Of a stretch of DNA of 64,000 nucleotides, positions 27,656 to 36,308 are shown piece after piece. The notes under the pieces were generated by a model. The model did not search any database. It was not told where the DNA came from and worked only from the letters and a program-made list of their open reading frames with translations. Numbering within the stretch: the first letter of the stretch is position 1; each line of letters begins with the position of its first letter. The stretch comes from Ferruginibacter sp. GTDB taxonomy: Bacteria; Bacteroidota; Bacteroidia; Chitinophagales; Chitinophagaceae. The position numbers and the translations under genes were made by a program. The stretch is from contig JAURKC010000025.1 of the NCBI GenBank assembly GCA_030831945.1, forward strand, positions 1 to 64,000, written 5' to 3'.

Positions 27656-27772
27656 ATGCAGTCGCCTCAATTGAGGAAGCTCAATAAGTCATCGGCAACA
27701 GCTAGTCGGGATTTATTAAAAGACCCAGAACGTATAATGATTGAAAAGATAAGAGATAAAAACAAAACTTGA
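27656..27772 (+). pseudogene. Possible relic of a winged-helix C-terminus
   Basis: A short forward frame of 38 codons within an otherwise empty ~415-bp gap (27403-27819). It reads LRKLNKSSATASRDLLKDPERIMI, which resembles the C-terminal winged-helix segment of Fic-type or AAA_4/AlbA-type proteins (consensus near Y..L..VS.ATA.RDL..L...GI). The frame stays open further upstream without a recognisable body. It is probably a decayed fragment; chance similarity is possible. Nothing else is seen in the gap. Confidence 0.25.
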
Positions 27773-27819
27773 TATTGATTCAATAAACAGTTTTTTTATG
27801 ATTAACCTTGACAGCTAAA

Positions 27820-28524
27820 TCACTGCTTTGTAAAAATCATGCAGTGTTGCCATGGAAGATTATCTATGTTTTTATCAAATACAAAACCTGCTGCTTTAAA
27901 TTCTTTAATGGCCTGCGCTTCACTCATTTTATGAATAGTTTTTATTGGTACAGTTAGATCTTCGGACCTAAATTCTACCAACACTAATTTACCTCCAGGT
28001 TTTAGTGCAGCTCGCATCGACAAAGTCATTTCATAAGGATAAGAAAATTCGTGGTAAACGTCTACTAACAACATCATGTCAATGGTGTTTTCTGGTAATG
28101 GTAGTTTTTGTTCTGTACTCAATATCGGTACTATATGTGACAATTTCTCCTGCTTGATTCTTTCGCTTAAGTACGCAATCATTTCTGGCTCAACGTCTAC
28201 TGCAAAAACCTTTCCGCTTCCCACCATTTTTGAAAGTAATGCACTGTGATAGCCACTACCCGCCCCTATATCAGCAATCATCATTCCTGGTTTTACGGCT
28301 AAATTTTTTAATAAAAGAGAGGTGTTTTCTTCCTTTTCTCTTTCTGGCCTTTCCAGCCAATCTATTCCGTAATGACTCATTACTTGCGCAATTTGTCTGC
28401 CCATGTACCACTTATTAATACCATTTGGGTCCCCAGCCTTTATTTTATAACGATCTTGACCCAATGAAAATATGGAGAGCGATAGAAAAGTAAAAAGCAG
28501 TATAGAGGGTTTTAATTTTTGCAT
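27820..28524 (-). CDS. Exported class I SAM-dependent methyltransferase-like protein
   Basis: A 234-residue protein. Residues 1-22 are a typical Sec signal peptide (KPSILLFTFLSLSIFSLGQ). The mature part has the class I methyltransferase fold: motif I at IADIGAGSGYHSALL, an acidic residue at the end of strand 2 (VFAVDVEPEMI), then MMLLVDVYHEF and LKPGGKLVLVEF. The family signature thus appears intact and could bind S-adenosylmethionine. A signal peptide on such an enzyme is odd because the cofactor is cytoplasmic. The substrate is unknown. A small ORF ends 14 bp upstream on the same strand, so the two may be co-transcribed. Motif-level confidence is high; functional confidence is low. Confidence 0.82.
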   Translation of the reverse strand: MQKLKPSILLFTFLSLSIFSLGQDRYKIKAGDPNGINKWYMGRQIAQVMSHYGIDWLERPEREKEENTSLLLKNLAVKPGMMIADIGAGSGYHSALLSKMVGSGKVFAVDVEPEMIAYLSERIKQEKLSHIVPILSTEQKLPLPENTIDMMLLVDVYHEFSYPYEMTLSMRAALKPGGKLVLVEFRSEDLTVPIKTIHKMSEAQAIKEFKAAGFVFDKNIDNLPWQHCMIFTKQ

Positions 28525-28538
28525 GGATAATATTTTGT

Positions 28539-28721
28539 TTAAAAGTTAATCTTGTAACCAAGTACTGAAATTAATCCAAGTAGATCATTGTATTTGTTAC
28601 CACCAATTACGGCGTCATCAAATTGGTGAAAGAATTTTTTTATTGGTAAGGTTTTGTACATCTTATCAAAACCTAAATTCATTTTTGTGTGATGTATTTT
28701 CCATTGTATTTGCAGATCCAC
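28539..28721 (-). CDS. Short ORF, possible beta-barrel protein remnant
   Basis: A 60-codon frame starting at GTG, directly after an in-frame TGA; an ATG lies 13 codons further in. The C-terminus, YNDLLGLISVLGYKINF, ends in an aromatic residue after alternating polar and apolar residues, as in the last strand of outer-membrane barrels. The region just upstream in another frame (STQYYLSGSANTMENTSHKN) also looks protein-like, so this may be the frameshifted end of a lost outer-membrane protein. I do not recognise a family. It could also be non-coding. Confidence 0.3.
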   Translation of the reverse strand: MDLQIQWKIHHTKMNLGFDKMYKTLPIKKFFHQFDDAVIGGNKYNDLLGLISVLGYKINF

Positions 28722-28830
28722 TCAAATAATATTGGGTAGATTTTCTTTGTTGGATTTCGTTAAAGAAAGTGAACAGTTTAGTCGTAGCGCATTTCGCTAT
28801 TTTGACAACGGACATTACTGATAATCCCTT

Positions 28831-29367
28831 TTACTCCAAACCAATCCAATCTATGAGTAATTTGAAATCTTCTTCTTGCTTATTGGCTATCAAAAAACTC
28901 AATTGCTCAATACTTTTAAAATTAAAATTGGGTTTATTTAATTTACGTCCAAAAAATTGAGGATAAAATTCACTGATAGGCAACTTAATAATTTCCCACT
29001 CTCCCGTTGTTGTAAATTGGTGGACATAAGACTCCGACTGAGAAATCTGACTTTTTAAACGAAATTCATAGGACTTTCCATCTCCTTTTACACGCAATAG
29101 GATAAACTTTTTTTCATCCGCTAACTGTATTGTCTTATTTAATTGTATGGAGGCAAATCCTCCATTGTTTGCCAGCGAAACATGACCCATAAATTGCCCA
29201 TTTCCTAAATCATTTAAAATCAAGGAACTTTTTGAGATACCACCCATCACGCCATCATTTACAATTCGCCACTCATTCAATTTTGTTGATGAGGTGAATT
29301 GATAGATCTCATTGGTATCTGTTTGAGCAAAGGAGCTAAGCAGTAGAAAAAATAGGAGGAATTTCAT
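28831..29367 (-). CDS. CIA30-domain secreted protein
   Basis: A 178-residue protein with a short signal peptide (MKFLLFFLLLSSFAQ). The rest is a CIA30 (NDUFAF1-type) domain: the family hallmark WRIVNDGVMGGISKS near residue 32, then GHVSLANNGGFASIQ, ILLRVKGDGKSYEFRL, and the C-terminal FLIANKQEEDFKLLIDWI. In eukaryotes the domain belongs to a complex I assembly factor. Bacterial members are mostly uncharacterised, and the fold resembles carbohydrate-binding beta-sandwiches. The length fits a single-domain member. The signal peptide places this copy in the periplasm or outer membrane, away from complex I assembly on the cytoplasmic side. Neighbours give no clear pathway. Confidence 0.87.
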   Translation of the reverse strand: MKFLLFFLLLSSFAQTDTNEIYQFTSSTKLNEWRIVNDGVMGGISKSSLILNDLGNGQFMGHVSLANNGGFASIQLNKTIQLADEKKFILLRVKGDGKSYEFRLKSQISQSESYVHQFTTTGEWEIIKLPISEFYPQFFGRKLNKPNFNFKSIEQLSFLIANKQEEDFKLLIDWIGLE

Positions 29368-29528
29368 AAGTTTAAAATGTAGGATAGCTTATTTATTCAA
29401 TGAGTCTTTCCGTTGGGTTTTACTTGAAATTACAGCGAAACAATTAATCAGAAAAAAAATTCTGTATTTAGGTATAAATATGATCAAAAAAGGGAATTGA
29501 TTAATTGTTAACTATTTTTTATAAATAG

Positions 29529-29600
29529 TGGCCTCGTCAGGAATCGAACCTGAATCTGGGGCTTCGGAGGCCCTTATACTATCCATTGTACTACGTGGCC
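29529..29600 (-). tRNA. tRNA-Arg (anticodon CCG)
   Basis: The minus strand folds as a complete cloverleaf: acceptor GGCCACG with CGAGGCC, D arm, anticodon loop CTCCGAA (anticodon CCG, reading CGG), variable loop AGAT, and T arm TCAGG-TTCGATT-CCTGA. The discriminator base is A and no CCA is encoded. Two stem positions do not pair: A5 with A68 in the acceptor stem, and the first pair of the anticodon stem (A27 with C43). Confidence 0.93.
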
Positions 29601-29610
29601 AATGATCGCT

Positions 29611-30201
29611 TTACTTTCCGAAATGCGATAGGTTACTTCCAAAGATCTTTACTGCAATTGCTAATAATATGACACCGAAAAATTTTCTTATCACTGTCAT
29701 CCCATTCACACCTAAAACGCCTTCAATCCATCTCAATGATTTCAATACAATATAAACTACTATACAATTAATAAGAATACCTATAAAAATATTGGCATCA
29801 TTGTAATTGGCCTTCAAACTCATAATCGTAGTAAGGGTACCAGAACCAGCAATCAATGGAAAGGCAATTGGCACCACACTTCCACTTTTTGGATTACTAT
29901 CCGACTTGAAAAAATCGTGCCCTAATACCATTTCAAGTCCTATAATAAATATTACGATACTTCCTGCTACAGCAAAAGACTGGATATCTAAACCCATCAG
30001 ATCTAAAAACTGCTTACCAATAAATAAAAAAAGAATCATCAATGCACCCGAGGCAAGAGTAGCATGGGTAGACTTTATTTCACCTCCCATCTTATTGCGG
30101 AGCGATACTAGAATAGGCACACTTCCCACTATATCAATTACCGCAAACAGCGTAAACGATACCGTTAATATTTCTTTGATAGCAATTTGTCCAAAATCCA
30201 C
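29611..30201 (-). CDS. MarC family integral membrane protein
   Basis: A 196-residue protein with six hydrophobic segments and MarC-family features: an N-terminal LFAVIDIVGSVPILVSL, the central FAVAGSIVIFIIGLEMVLG, and VPIAFPLIAGSGTLTTIMSL. The start is a GTG at 30201, which matches the usual N-terminus of the family. MarC proteins (UPF0056) sit in the inner membrane. The original link to multiple antibiotic resistance was not upheld, and the substrate is unknown. It lies 61 bp downstream of the second TonB-dependent receptor on the same strand, with the tRNA-Arg gene 10 bp after its stop. Confidence 0.9.
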   Translation of the reverse strand: MDFGQIAIKEILTVSFTLFAVIDIVGSVPILVSLRNKMGGEIKSTHATLASGALMILFLFIGKQFLDLMGLDIQSFAVAGSIVIFIIGLEMVLGHDFFKSDSNPKSGSVVPIAFPLIAGSGTLTTIMSLKANYNDANIFIGILINCIVVYIVLKSLRWIEGVLGVNGMTVIRKFFGVILLAIAVKIFGSNLSHFGK

Positions 30202-30262
30202 TGTTTGTTATTTTCGACAAAGATACATTTTCAAGGATTAACGGGAATTTTACTACCAGAGC

Positions 30263-32527
30263 TTACAAATTGTACTGAACTTTGATACCCGCCAAGAAAT
30301 TCTCAGGTGCGGATGGATTGAAAAAACGATTACCAGCCGCATTGAGATCATTTCCCAAGCCAAAAGGAGTATTAAATGATTTGTCGTAGGAAAGATAAAT
30401 TTCTCCCTTTATTTTTTTGCTTAAATCCTTTTTATATCCTAACCTTCCAAAAAACAATTGATAGGAATTTGCAAAAACACTATTGGCATCATTCAAAGGA
30501 ATTTGATCTGTATAACTATAGGTAAGATTAATATACATACCAATTTTTGTTGCCACATCTGTTCCCAATACCATTACTCTTGGAGAAGTTCCTGTTAATT
30601 TTTTACCAGAATAATCTGTCGCCCCCTGCTGATAAGTTTTAAAAGCTGCGTCAATGAAAGTCAAATTAGACCAACATTTAAGTTCTCGAAAAAAGTAAAC
30701 ACTATTTCTTATAGGATAATAATTGAGTGAAATCTCCATCCCCTTTTGTTCTGTTTGCCCCGTATTAACAAAATAATCTGCCCCAGCTGCATCTCTTCTA
30801 CTAACAATGGTATTGTTTAAATGAAAGAAATAAGCAGCCAGTTCAGCATATAATTTATTCGGTATCCACTCACTTCGAAAACCTAGTTCATAATTAGTTG
30901 CCCGCTCAGCATTTAATAAATTATTAAAAACGCCAGATGAAGAAACTATCTCATCAATAGTAGGTGGAGAATATCCACCACTAACAGTAGCATATACACT
31001 ATACTTGGTCCCAATTTTTTGAAGCAATGAAACTCTTGGTACAACTACTGGATCAAAATTTCTTTGTAAATCTTTTACCGGCCTACTATTCAGTCGAGTG
31101 AAACCATATCCATAATTATTGTAACTAAGTCCCGCATTAAGCATCAAATTTTTAGTAATCCCAATTTCAGACTGTAAAAAAATATTGTATTGCTTGGCGG
31201 CTATTTCATCATCAAATTGTAGTGTATCAGCTACACCGAATTTATTTCCAAAAGTTCTAGTAGAGGTAAAACCATATTGGAATTCCCCTCCCATATGCAG
31301 TTGAAAATTTTTGTGCTGATATTGAGTAACATTTCTTCCGCCAATTCCTTGCTCTGTTTTACGTTGATAATTTAAAATACTTGGATTGCGGAAACGAGTA
31401 CCAGAAGTATAGACACTTGTGGTACTACTCCATGCCTCAGAAAAATGATACTCATTAGAAAAACCAGCATAGAACGTTTTGATATACAATGCAGCTTGTT
31501 GTTGTGCCGCACTTCTAATAGCACCAGCCGCAGGCCTCGACTGGCGTGGATTAGCAGTGAGCTGTGCCAGTGTTAGTCCACCGGGTGTTTGATAATATAA
31601 ATCGCTATAAAAAATATTAGTTGAGATCGTTTGCTTAGGACTTATTATAAAACTTGCCGTATAATTTGCAATATCTTTTTTTGTAGCTGTTTGATCGCGC
31701 CATCCATCTGATTGTTGATGAGATACCTGCAAGGTAGAATTCACCTGATCGGTTTGATTACGATAAGTCAAATTATTTTCAACTAAACCATAACTTCCTG
31801 CCATAGAACTGAATGAAATACTATTTTCCTTATACCCTGCCATTCTGCTATTCAATAAAACTACGCCTCCAGTTCCTGCACCATACATGCTTCCACCTGG
31901 CCCCTTAATAATTTCTATTTTTCCTACATTACCAAATCCTAATTGATTGAGATAAGTATTTCCATTGGCATCAGTAAATGGAATTCCATTCCAATAAACT
32001 TTCACATTTCTTACTCCAAATGGTGAACGAAGTAAATTACCTCTTATTGACAATCGATAACTTCCTGGACTGCGCTCATCCATCTTTACGCCCGGAACAG
32101 TATTAACAGCAGGAAGAATAGATGCATTGCTATATCTTTCTAAATCAGCTTTACCCAACACTGAAACAGTAACGGGTAAGTTTTTTAGGGAAGCATTTTT
32201 TTCAAAGGCTTTAACGGTCACCGATAAAAGATTGTCATCGGTAGAATGTAATTCAACTGATTTATTTTTTCCATTAATAAAATCAATCGACAAGGATTCA
32301 TATCCAACATAGGAAAATAATAACTTAGTTTTTTGAACAGCACTATTCAACTCAAATAAACCATTTGAATCGGTAGTAGCCAACACTTTATTTCCTAAGG
32401 AAATAGAAACACCTTGTAATGGTTGCTTCTGATCAAAGTCTAGCACTCTCCCTTTAAATATAAACTGAGAATGGGCTGTAAAAGAAAACAGCGTCAATAA
32501 AACAAATAGTTTACAAAAAGACTTCAT
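30263..32527 (-). CDS. TonB-dependent receptor with carboxypeptidase-like N-terminal domain
   Basis: A 754-residue outer-membrane receptor. It has a signal peptide (cleavage after FTAHSQ) and a carboxypeptidase-regulatory-like domain (FKGRVLDFDQKQPLQGVSIS) to about residue 95. The plug domain includes LPVTVSVLGKADLERYSNAS, a conserved SIRGN, and GKIEIIKGPGGSMYGAG. The 22-strand barrel ends in the typical aromatic-rich C-terminus (FLAGIKVQYNL). Proteins like this import siderophores, vitamins or other chelates using TonB energy. The plug and barrel resemble the FecA/siderophore branch, but the ligand cannot be read from the sequence. It follows the riboswitch-controlled receptor by 59 bp on the same strand, so it may be under the same cobalamin control. 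Confidence 0.9.
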   Translation of the reverse strand: MKSFCKLFVLLTLFSFTAHSQFIFKGRVLDFDQKQPLQGVSISLGNKVLATTDSNGLFELNSAVQKTKLLFSYVGYESLSIDFINGKNKSVELHSTDDNLLSVTVKAFEKNASLKNLPVTVSVLGKADLERYSNASILPAVNTVPGVKMDERSPGSYRLSIRGNLLRSPFGVRNVKVYWNGIPFTDANGNTYLNQLGFGNVGKIEIIKGPGGSMYGAGTGGVVLLNSRMAGYKENSISFSSMAGSYGLVENNLTYRNQTDQVNSTLQVSHQQSDGWRDQTATKKDIANYTASFIISPKQTISTNIFYSDLYYQTPGGLTLAQLTANPRQSRPAAGAIRSAAQQQAALYIKTFYAGFSNEYHFSEAWSSTTSVYTSGTRFRNPSILNYQRKTEQGIGGRNVTQYQHKNFQLHMGGEFQYGFTSTRTFGNKFGVADTLQFDDEIAAKQYNIFLQSEIGITKNLMLNAGLSYNNYGYGFTRLNSRPVKDLQRNFDPVVVPRVSLLQKIGTKYSVYATVSGGYSPPTIDEIVSSSGVFNNLLNAERATNYELGFRSEWIPNKLYAELAAYFFHLNNTIVSRRDAAGADYFVNTGQTEQKGMEISLNYYPIRNSVYFFRELKCWSNLTFIDAAFKTYQQGATDYSGKKLTGTSPRVMVLGTDVATKIGMYINLTYSYTDQIPLNDANSVFANSYQLFFGRLGYKKDLSKKIKGEIYLSYDKSFNTPFGLGNDLNAAGNRFFNPSAPENFLAGIKVQYNL

Positions 32528-32586
32528 GTATTGGATCTTGGTTTAGTCTGCTAAATTATCAATTAAATCTCTCAATAAAATATTTT

Positions 32587-34512
32587 TCAATTCACAAAAG
32601 TCAATCCAATAGTAAAATTGGCTCTTCGGCTATTGTAACCGATAATATCCATATAAAACTGATTGGTAATATTTCGAGCATCTACAAAACCGCGAATATG
32701 CTTAGATATATTATATCCTGCATAGAAATCAAGGGTATAGTAGTGTGGCAATTTTTCTGGCCCCTCATCATACTCACCCTTTAAGCGATTGCCAATAAAA
32801 CGAAAAGAAGTGCTCATCGTAAGCCTTTCTATAGGAAGGAAATTTAAAACACTATTCAATGTGAAATTCGGTCTTAGATAAAAGTTTTTTACTTTTTGAT
32901 TATCCATAGTTCCCTCTCCATTTACATAAGTAATATTATTTAACCACTTCAAATTTTTACCACTTGCCAACGCTGTCTCCAATTCCAAGCCATAATCATT
33001 TTGCTTATCCTTATTTAAATATTTACCCTCATAAGTAACTGGGTCTGTATAAAAAATAATTAATTGTCGAATGTCTCTTTTAAAACCTACTAATCGAATT
33101 GAGTTCTTTTTGTTATTACTTAAAACCTGCCCACCTACTTCATAATTATTACTTTCTTCGGGCTTCAATTTTAAATTACCATATTCACTATACAATTGAT
33201 ACAAAGATGGAATTTTAAATGCCGAAGAAATATTAATGAATAAACGCGTATTATCGTCTACATTATAGGATGGATTAAAAGAGTAGGTAGTATTATTGCC
33301 ATATAAACTATGATGATTGTATCGTACACCAGCTTCTGTATTGAAGCCGCTAAAATTAAGAAGCATTATGGATACATAGGCTGAATAGTTAGTAGCATGA
33401 GCAGTTGCACTTGATAAAGAACTTTGATAAGGCCCATAACTACTAATACTTAAATAGGTTTGATCCGTATTTTGTGCATTGCGCTGTAACCCACTTAAAA
33501 GCGATATTTTATTTGCTATTTTACTATTTACGTACAGTTCTGATACAAAAGAATTTCCATTGAATTCACCACTCGAATATTGTAAAAAGTCTCCTACGCT
33601 AGCGCTATCATCCAAAATTGATCGCTTCGTTTTTACCCATGTATTTATAAAATGAAAGTCGCTCCTACTCGTCTTGTAAACCATCGCCGCTGTTTGAATA
33701 AAAGTACTATTCTCGCCTGTATAATCCTTGTCATCTTTATAAGCACTTGCATCTAAATTACTTTTGTACCGCACATAACTTGAACTTGAGGTAATGGAAA
33801 ATTTTGGAGTAGCGGCATAGCCTAGGTTAGCTAAAAAACTATTTTGTAAAAAACCATCCTTATCAAAACCTTGAACACCCGTGCTATCGTAAGCAGAAGA
33901 AAATCCTTTTGAGGCGGTATGCTCATAAGAAAGGTTATAATTGAAGCGATTATTTTTTCCACTGATTCCAGTATTGGCTTTGTAAGTACCATAACTGCCA
34001 TAAGAAATATTGGCTGAGGGGATAATTTTATTTGCAGACCCTTTCTTACTAATGATATTGATAACACCTGCAACAGCTGAACTACCCCATAAAGTACTTT
34101 GAGCTCCTTTTAATACTTCAATTCTTTCAATCTGAGAAAGTACTAAATTGTTAGGATCAAATGAATTGCTGATTAATGAAGGGTCGTTTACTGGAATGCC
34201 ATCTAATAAAATAAGTGTATTACCAGAAGAAGATCCACGCAAAAAAATATCTTGATTGGTCCCTAAGGTATTATTAGCCCCGTTTACGAATATCCCTGAC
34301 TGATAGTTAAGAATTTCAGATAAAGTTTTCCCTGCATTTTGCTGCAAAGTCGCTTGGTCAATAACAGTGACCACTTTACCTGTTTGAGATTGTTTAATAA
34401 TGGACTTGGTGGCGGTGATTACCAATGCATCTAAATTTTTTGTACTGTCCACTTGGGCGTACAAATGACTGCTGAAAATAACAGCAGTCACCCATAAAAA
34501 TTTCATTTTCAT
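32587..34512 (-). CDS. btuB: TonB-dependent receptor, probable cobalamin transporter (BtuB-like)
   Basis: The frame extends upstream to 34575, but the ATG at 34512 is preferred because the signal peptide starts there (KMKFLWVTAVIFSSHLYAQ). This gives ~641 residues, the size of BtuB-type receptors without an extra N-terminal domain. The plug begins LDALVITATKS and has FLRGSSSGNTLILLDGIPVNDPS and RIEVLKGAQSTLWGSSAVAGVINI. The barrel ends FTIGLTFVN. A cobalamin riboswitch lies directly upstream, which strongly supports a vitamin B12 or corrinoid ligand. The same window encodes a B12-binding regulator of the CarH type, so cobalamin import may also supply the photoreceptor cofactor (inference). 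Confidence 0.88.
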   Translation of the reverse strand: MKMKFLWVTAVIFSSHLYAQVDSTKNLDALVITATKSIIKQSQTGKVVTVIDQATLQQNAGKTLSEILNYQSGIFVNGANNTLGTNQDIFLRGSSSGNTLILLDGIPVNDPSLISNSFDPNNLVLSQIERIEVLKGAQSTLWGSSAVAGVINIISKKGSANKIIPSANISYGSYGTYKANTGISGKNNRFNYNLSYEHTASKGFSSAYDSTGVQGFDKDGFLQNSFLANLGYAATPKFSITSSSSYVRYKSNLDASAYKDDKDYTGENSTFIQTAAMVYKTSRSDFHFINTWVKTKRSILDDSASVGDFLQYSSGEFNGNSFVSELYVNSKIANKISLLSGLQRNAQNTDQTYLSISSYGPYQSSLSSATAHATNYSAYVSIMLLNFSGFNTEAGVRYNHHSLYGNNTTYSFNPSYNVDDNTRLFINISSAFKIPSLYQLYSEYGNLKLKPEESNNYEVGGQVLSNNKKNSIRLVGFKRDIRQLIIFYTDPVTYEGKYLNKDKQNDYGLELETALASGKNLKWLNNITYVNGEGTMDNQKVKNFYLRPNFTLNSVLNFLPIERLTMSTSFRFIGNRLKGEYDEGPEKLPHYYTLDFYAGYNISKHIRGFVDARNITNQFYMDIIGYNSRRANFTIGLTFVN

Positions 34513-34607
34513 TTTTGAAATGATTTTAATGTGACTGCTTCCGGAAAATTCAGATATGGTTATTACACAACACACCTGTTAGAAATATAAATGCTTTTCA
34601 GCGCTTA

Positions 34608-34640
34608 CATTCCATGCCTTTCACCCGAAAGCCTTGAATG
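34608..34640 (-). promoter_or_regulatory. Candidate expression-platform hairpin of the riboswitch
   Basis: On the minus strand, an outer CATTC/GAATG pair and an inner CTTTC-gggt-GAAAG pair form an interrupted hairpin between the B12 box and the receptor start. Its position fits an expression platform. The fold was read by eye and has not been computed. Confidence 0.4.
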
Positions 34641-34649
34641 ATTAAATTG

Positions 34650-34843
34650 ATAGTTGGCAGGTCTTCTGGCTTAAGCGTTTACTTCACCTTCCCGTTCAAT
34701 AAAACAGTGGTGTGAGAGAAGTTACCTTTCATTTTTTTGAAATAATCAGTCACAAATAAAAGATCGCTTTTACAGCTACGGGGATAGCGCCGGAATTACA
34801 CCGGACTTCCCTTTTAATTCCGATCCACATCGGAAACCAAAAT
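34650..34843 (-). promoter_or_regulatory. Cobalamin riboswitch
   Basis: The minus strand carries the conserved core of the adenosylcobalamin riboswitch. At its 5' side is GGGAAGTCCGGTGTAATTCC followed by GGCGCTATCCCCGTAGCTGT (34780-34825), then a peripheral arm containing CACTGTTTTATTGAACGGGA, and the terminal B12 box GCCAGAAGACCTGCC near 34656-34671. It precedes the BtuB-like receptor, the classic target. High cobalamin is expected to repress expression. Confidence 0.95.
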
Positions 34844-34848
34844 CATTG

Positions 34849-34877
34849 CAAACTTATGTATAATAAATCTTAAGCAA
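34849..34877 (-). promoter_or_regulatory. Candidate Bacteroidota promoter for the riboswitch transcript
   Basis: The minus strand has TTG (34877-34875), 18 bp, then TAAGTTTG (34856-34849). This matches the Bacteroidota sigma-A -33/-7 pattern TTG...TAnnTTTG. Transcription would start about 6-8 bp further on, at the 5' edge of the riboswitch. Confidence 0.6.
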
Positions 34878-34961
34878 TTAATTAATATTGAATTAAGCTG
34901 AGCTGACCTTCATTAAAATATTAGATTTTTATTATGAAGTCGCCTGTTTATAATCTGCTTT

Positions 34962-36308
34962 ATGTACCTTCAAACTATGACAGCAAAATCCAACCAGCTC
35001 AATCTTTTTGATCTTTCCATGATCGTGGTAAGTCTGGTCATTGGAATGGGCATTTTTAGAAATCCAGCTTCGGTAGCAGCCACCACTGGTAACAGCTCTA
35101 TCTTTTTTTTAGTATGGATAGCAGGTGGTGTTATTGCATTATGCGGCGCACTCACCTTTGCTGAAATTGGCCTTCGATTGCCTGCCATGGGTGGTTATTA
35201 TAAAGTTTTTTCTGTCTGCTATCATCCTGCTATTGGGTTTACTGTAAATGCATTGATACTCATTAGTAATGCAGCTTCCATGGCTATCGTAGCGTTGATA
35301 GGTGCTGACTATATTAGTGACTTGCTTTTTGATCGTCCATCGGGTATATTATTTAATTCCGGTATCTCTATACTGGCGATAGCGTTATTTTATGTGGTGA
35401 ATCTTTTTGGATTAAAAACTAGTAGCAGAACTCAGAATGTATTAATAGTAATAAAAATCGCATTAATCCTCCTACTCATAGCGAGTGTTTTTAAAGGAGT
35501 AATGATTACACCTCATGGTTATGAAAGCAACGCAAAAATATTTACGCTTTCTGATAAATCAGCTCTCACCCTATTCTTAATATCACTGATACCAGTTTGT
35601 TTTGCTTATGGTGGATATCAACAAAGTATCAATTTTGGTGCAGATGTAAAAAATACAAAAATATTGCCCAAAGGAATTTTTATCGGCATCACTATTGTTG
35701 TACTACTTTACTTATCCATCAACTATGCTTATACAAAAGTGATTGGATATGATGCAATGAAAAATGCCAGTGCCATTGGAGCTCTTTTATGTGAAGCTTG
35801 GTTTGGTAAAGCGGGTGGAAAAATATTTGATTTACTGATGTGCTTGAGTGTACTTGCCTATGTTAACATTGTACTCATGAGTAATCCACGCGTGATGTTT
35901 GCCATGAGCGAGGATAAAGTTTTTCCAAAAATATTTTCTTACCGAAGTCCAAAGAACCAAGCGCTCGTACCAGGGCTTACTGTATTTGCATTGATTGCAA
36001 TTGTCGTAACTTTTTTTGGAAAGGGGGTAGATAATATTTTATCCTTCACCATGTTCCTAGATAGTATTGGCATGAGCACCTCCGCTGCGGCCATTTTTAT
36101 TTTGAGAAAAAGAAAAATAAATCAAGAAATGATAACAGGAAACTGGAATAAATTTACTCCTTTATTTGCCTCCTTCTTTGTTTTTAGTTTTGGTTTGGTA
36201 GCAGCAGGTGTAGTCATTAGAAATGTGAATGCTGCATTTATCGGGATTGGATTATTAGCCATATTGCTGGCTATTTATTATATTTTTTACTTTAAAAAGA
36301 CTGCCTAA
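34962..36308 (+). CDS. APC-superfamily amino acid permease
   Basis: A 448-residue inner-membrane protein with about twelve hydrophobic helices. It has the APC signature in TM1 (LSMIVVSLVIGMGIFRNPASVA) and a conserved TM3-like FAEIGLRLPAMGGYY. The ATG at 34977 is an equally plausible start. The family imports or exchanges amino acids with protons or another amino acid. The stop codon overlaps the start of the next gene (TAATG), so the pair is translationally coupled. Because the partner is a Cys/Met-type PLP enzyme, the substrate may be a sulfur amino acid or a related one (inference). A riboswitch-controlled operon diverges from it upstream. Confidence 0.9.
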   Translation: MYLQTMTAKSNQLNLFDLSMIVVSLVIGMGIFRNPASVAATTGNSSIFFLVWIAGGVIALCGALTFAEIGLRLPAMGGYYKVFSVCYHPAIGFTVNALILISNAASMAIVALIGADYISDLLFDRPSGILFNSGISILAIALFYVVNLFGLKTSSRTQNVLIVIKIALILLLIASVFKGVMITPHGYESNAKIFTLSDKSALTLFLISLIPVCFAYGGYQQSINFGADVKNTKILPKGIFIGITIVVLLYLSINYAYTKVIGYDAMKNASAIGALLCEAWFGKAGGKIFDLLMCLSVLAYVNIVLMSNPRVMFAMSEDKVFPKIFSYRSPKNQALVPGLTVFALIAIVVTFFGKGVDNILSFTMFLDSIGMSTSAAAIFILRKRKINQEMITGNWNKFTPLFASFFVFSFGLVAAGVVIRNVNAAFIGIGLLAILLAIYYIFYFKKTA

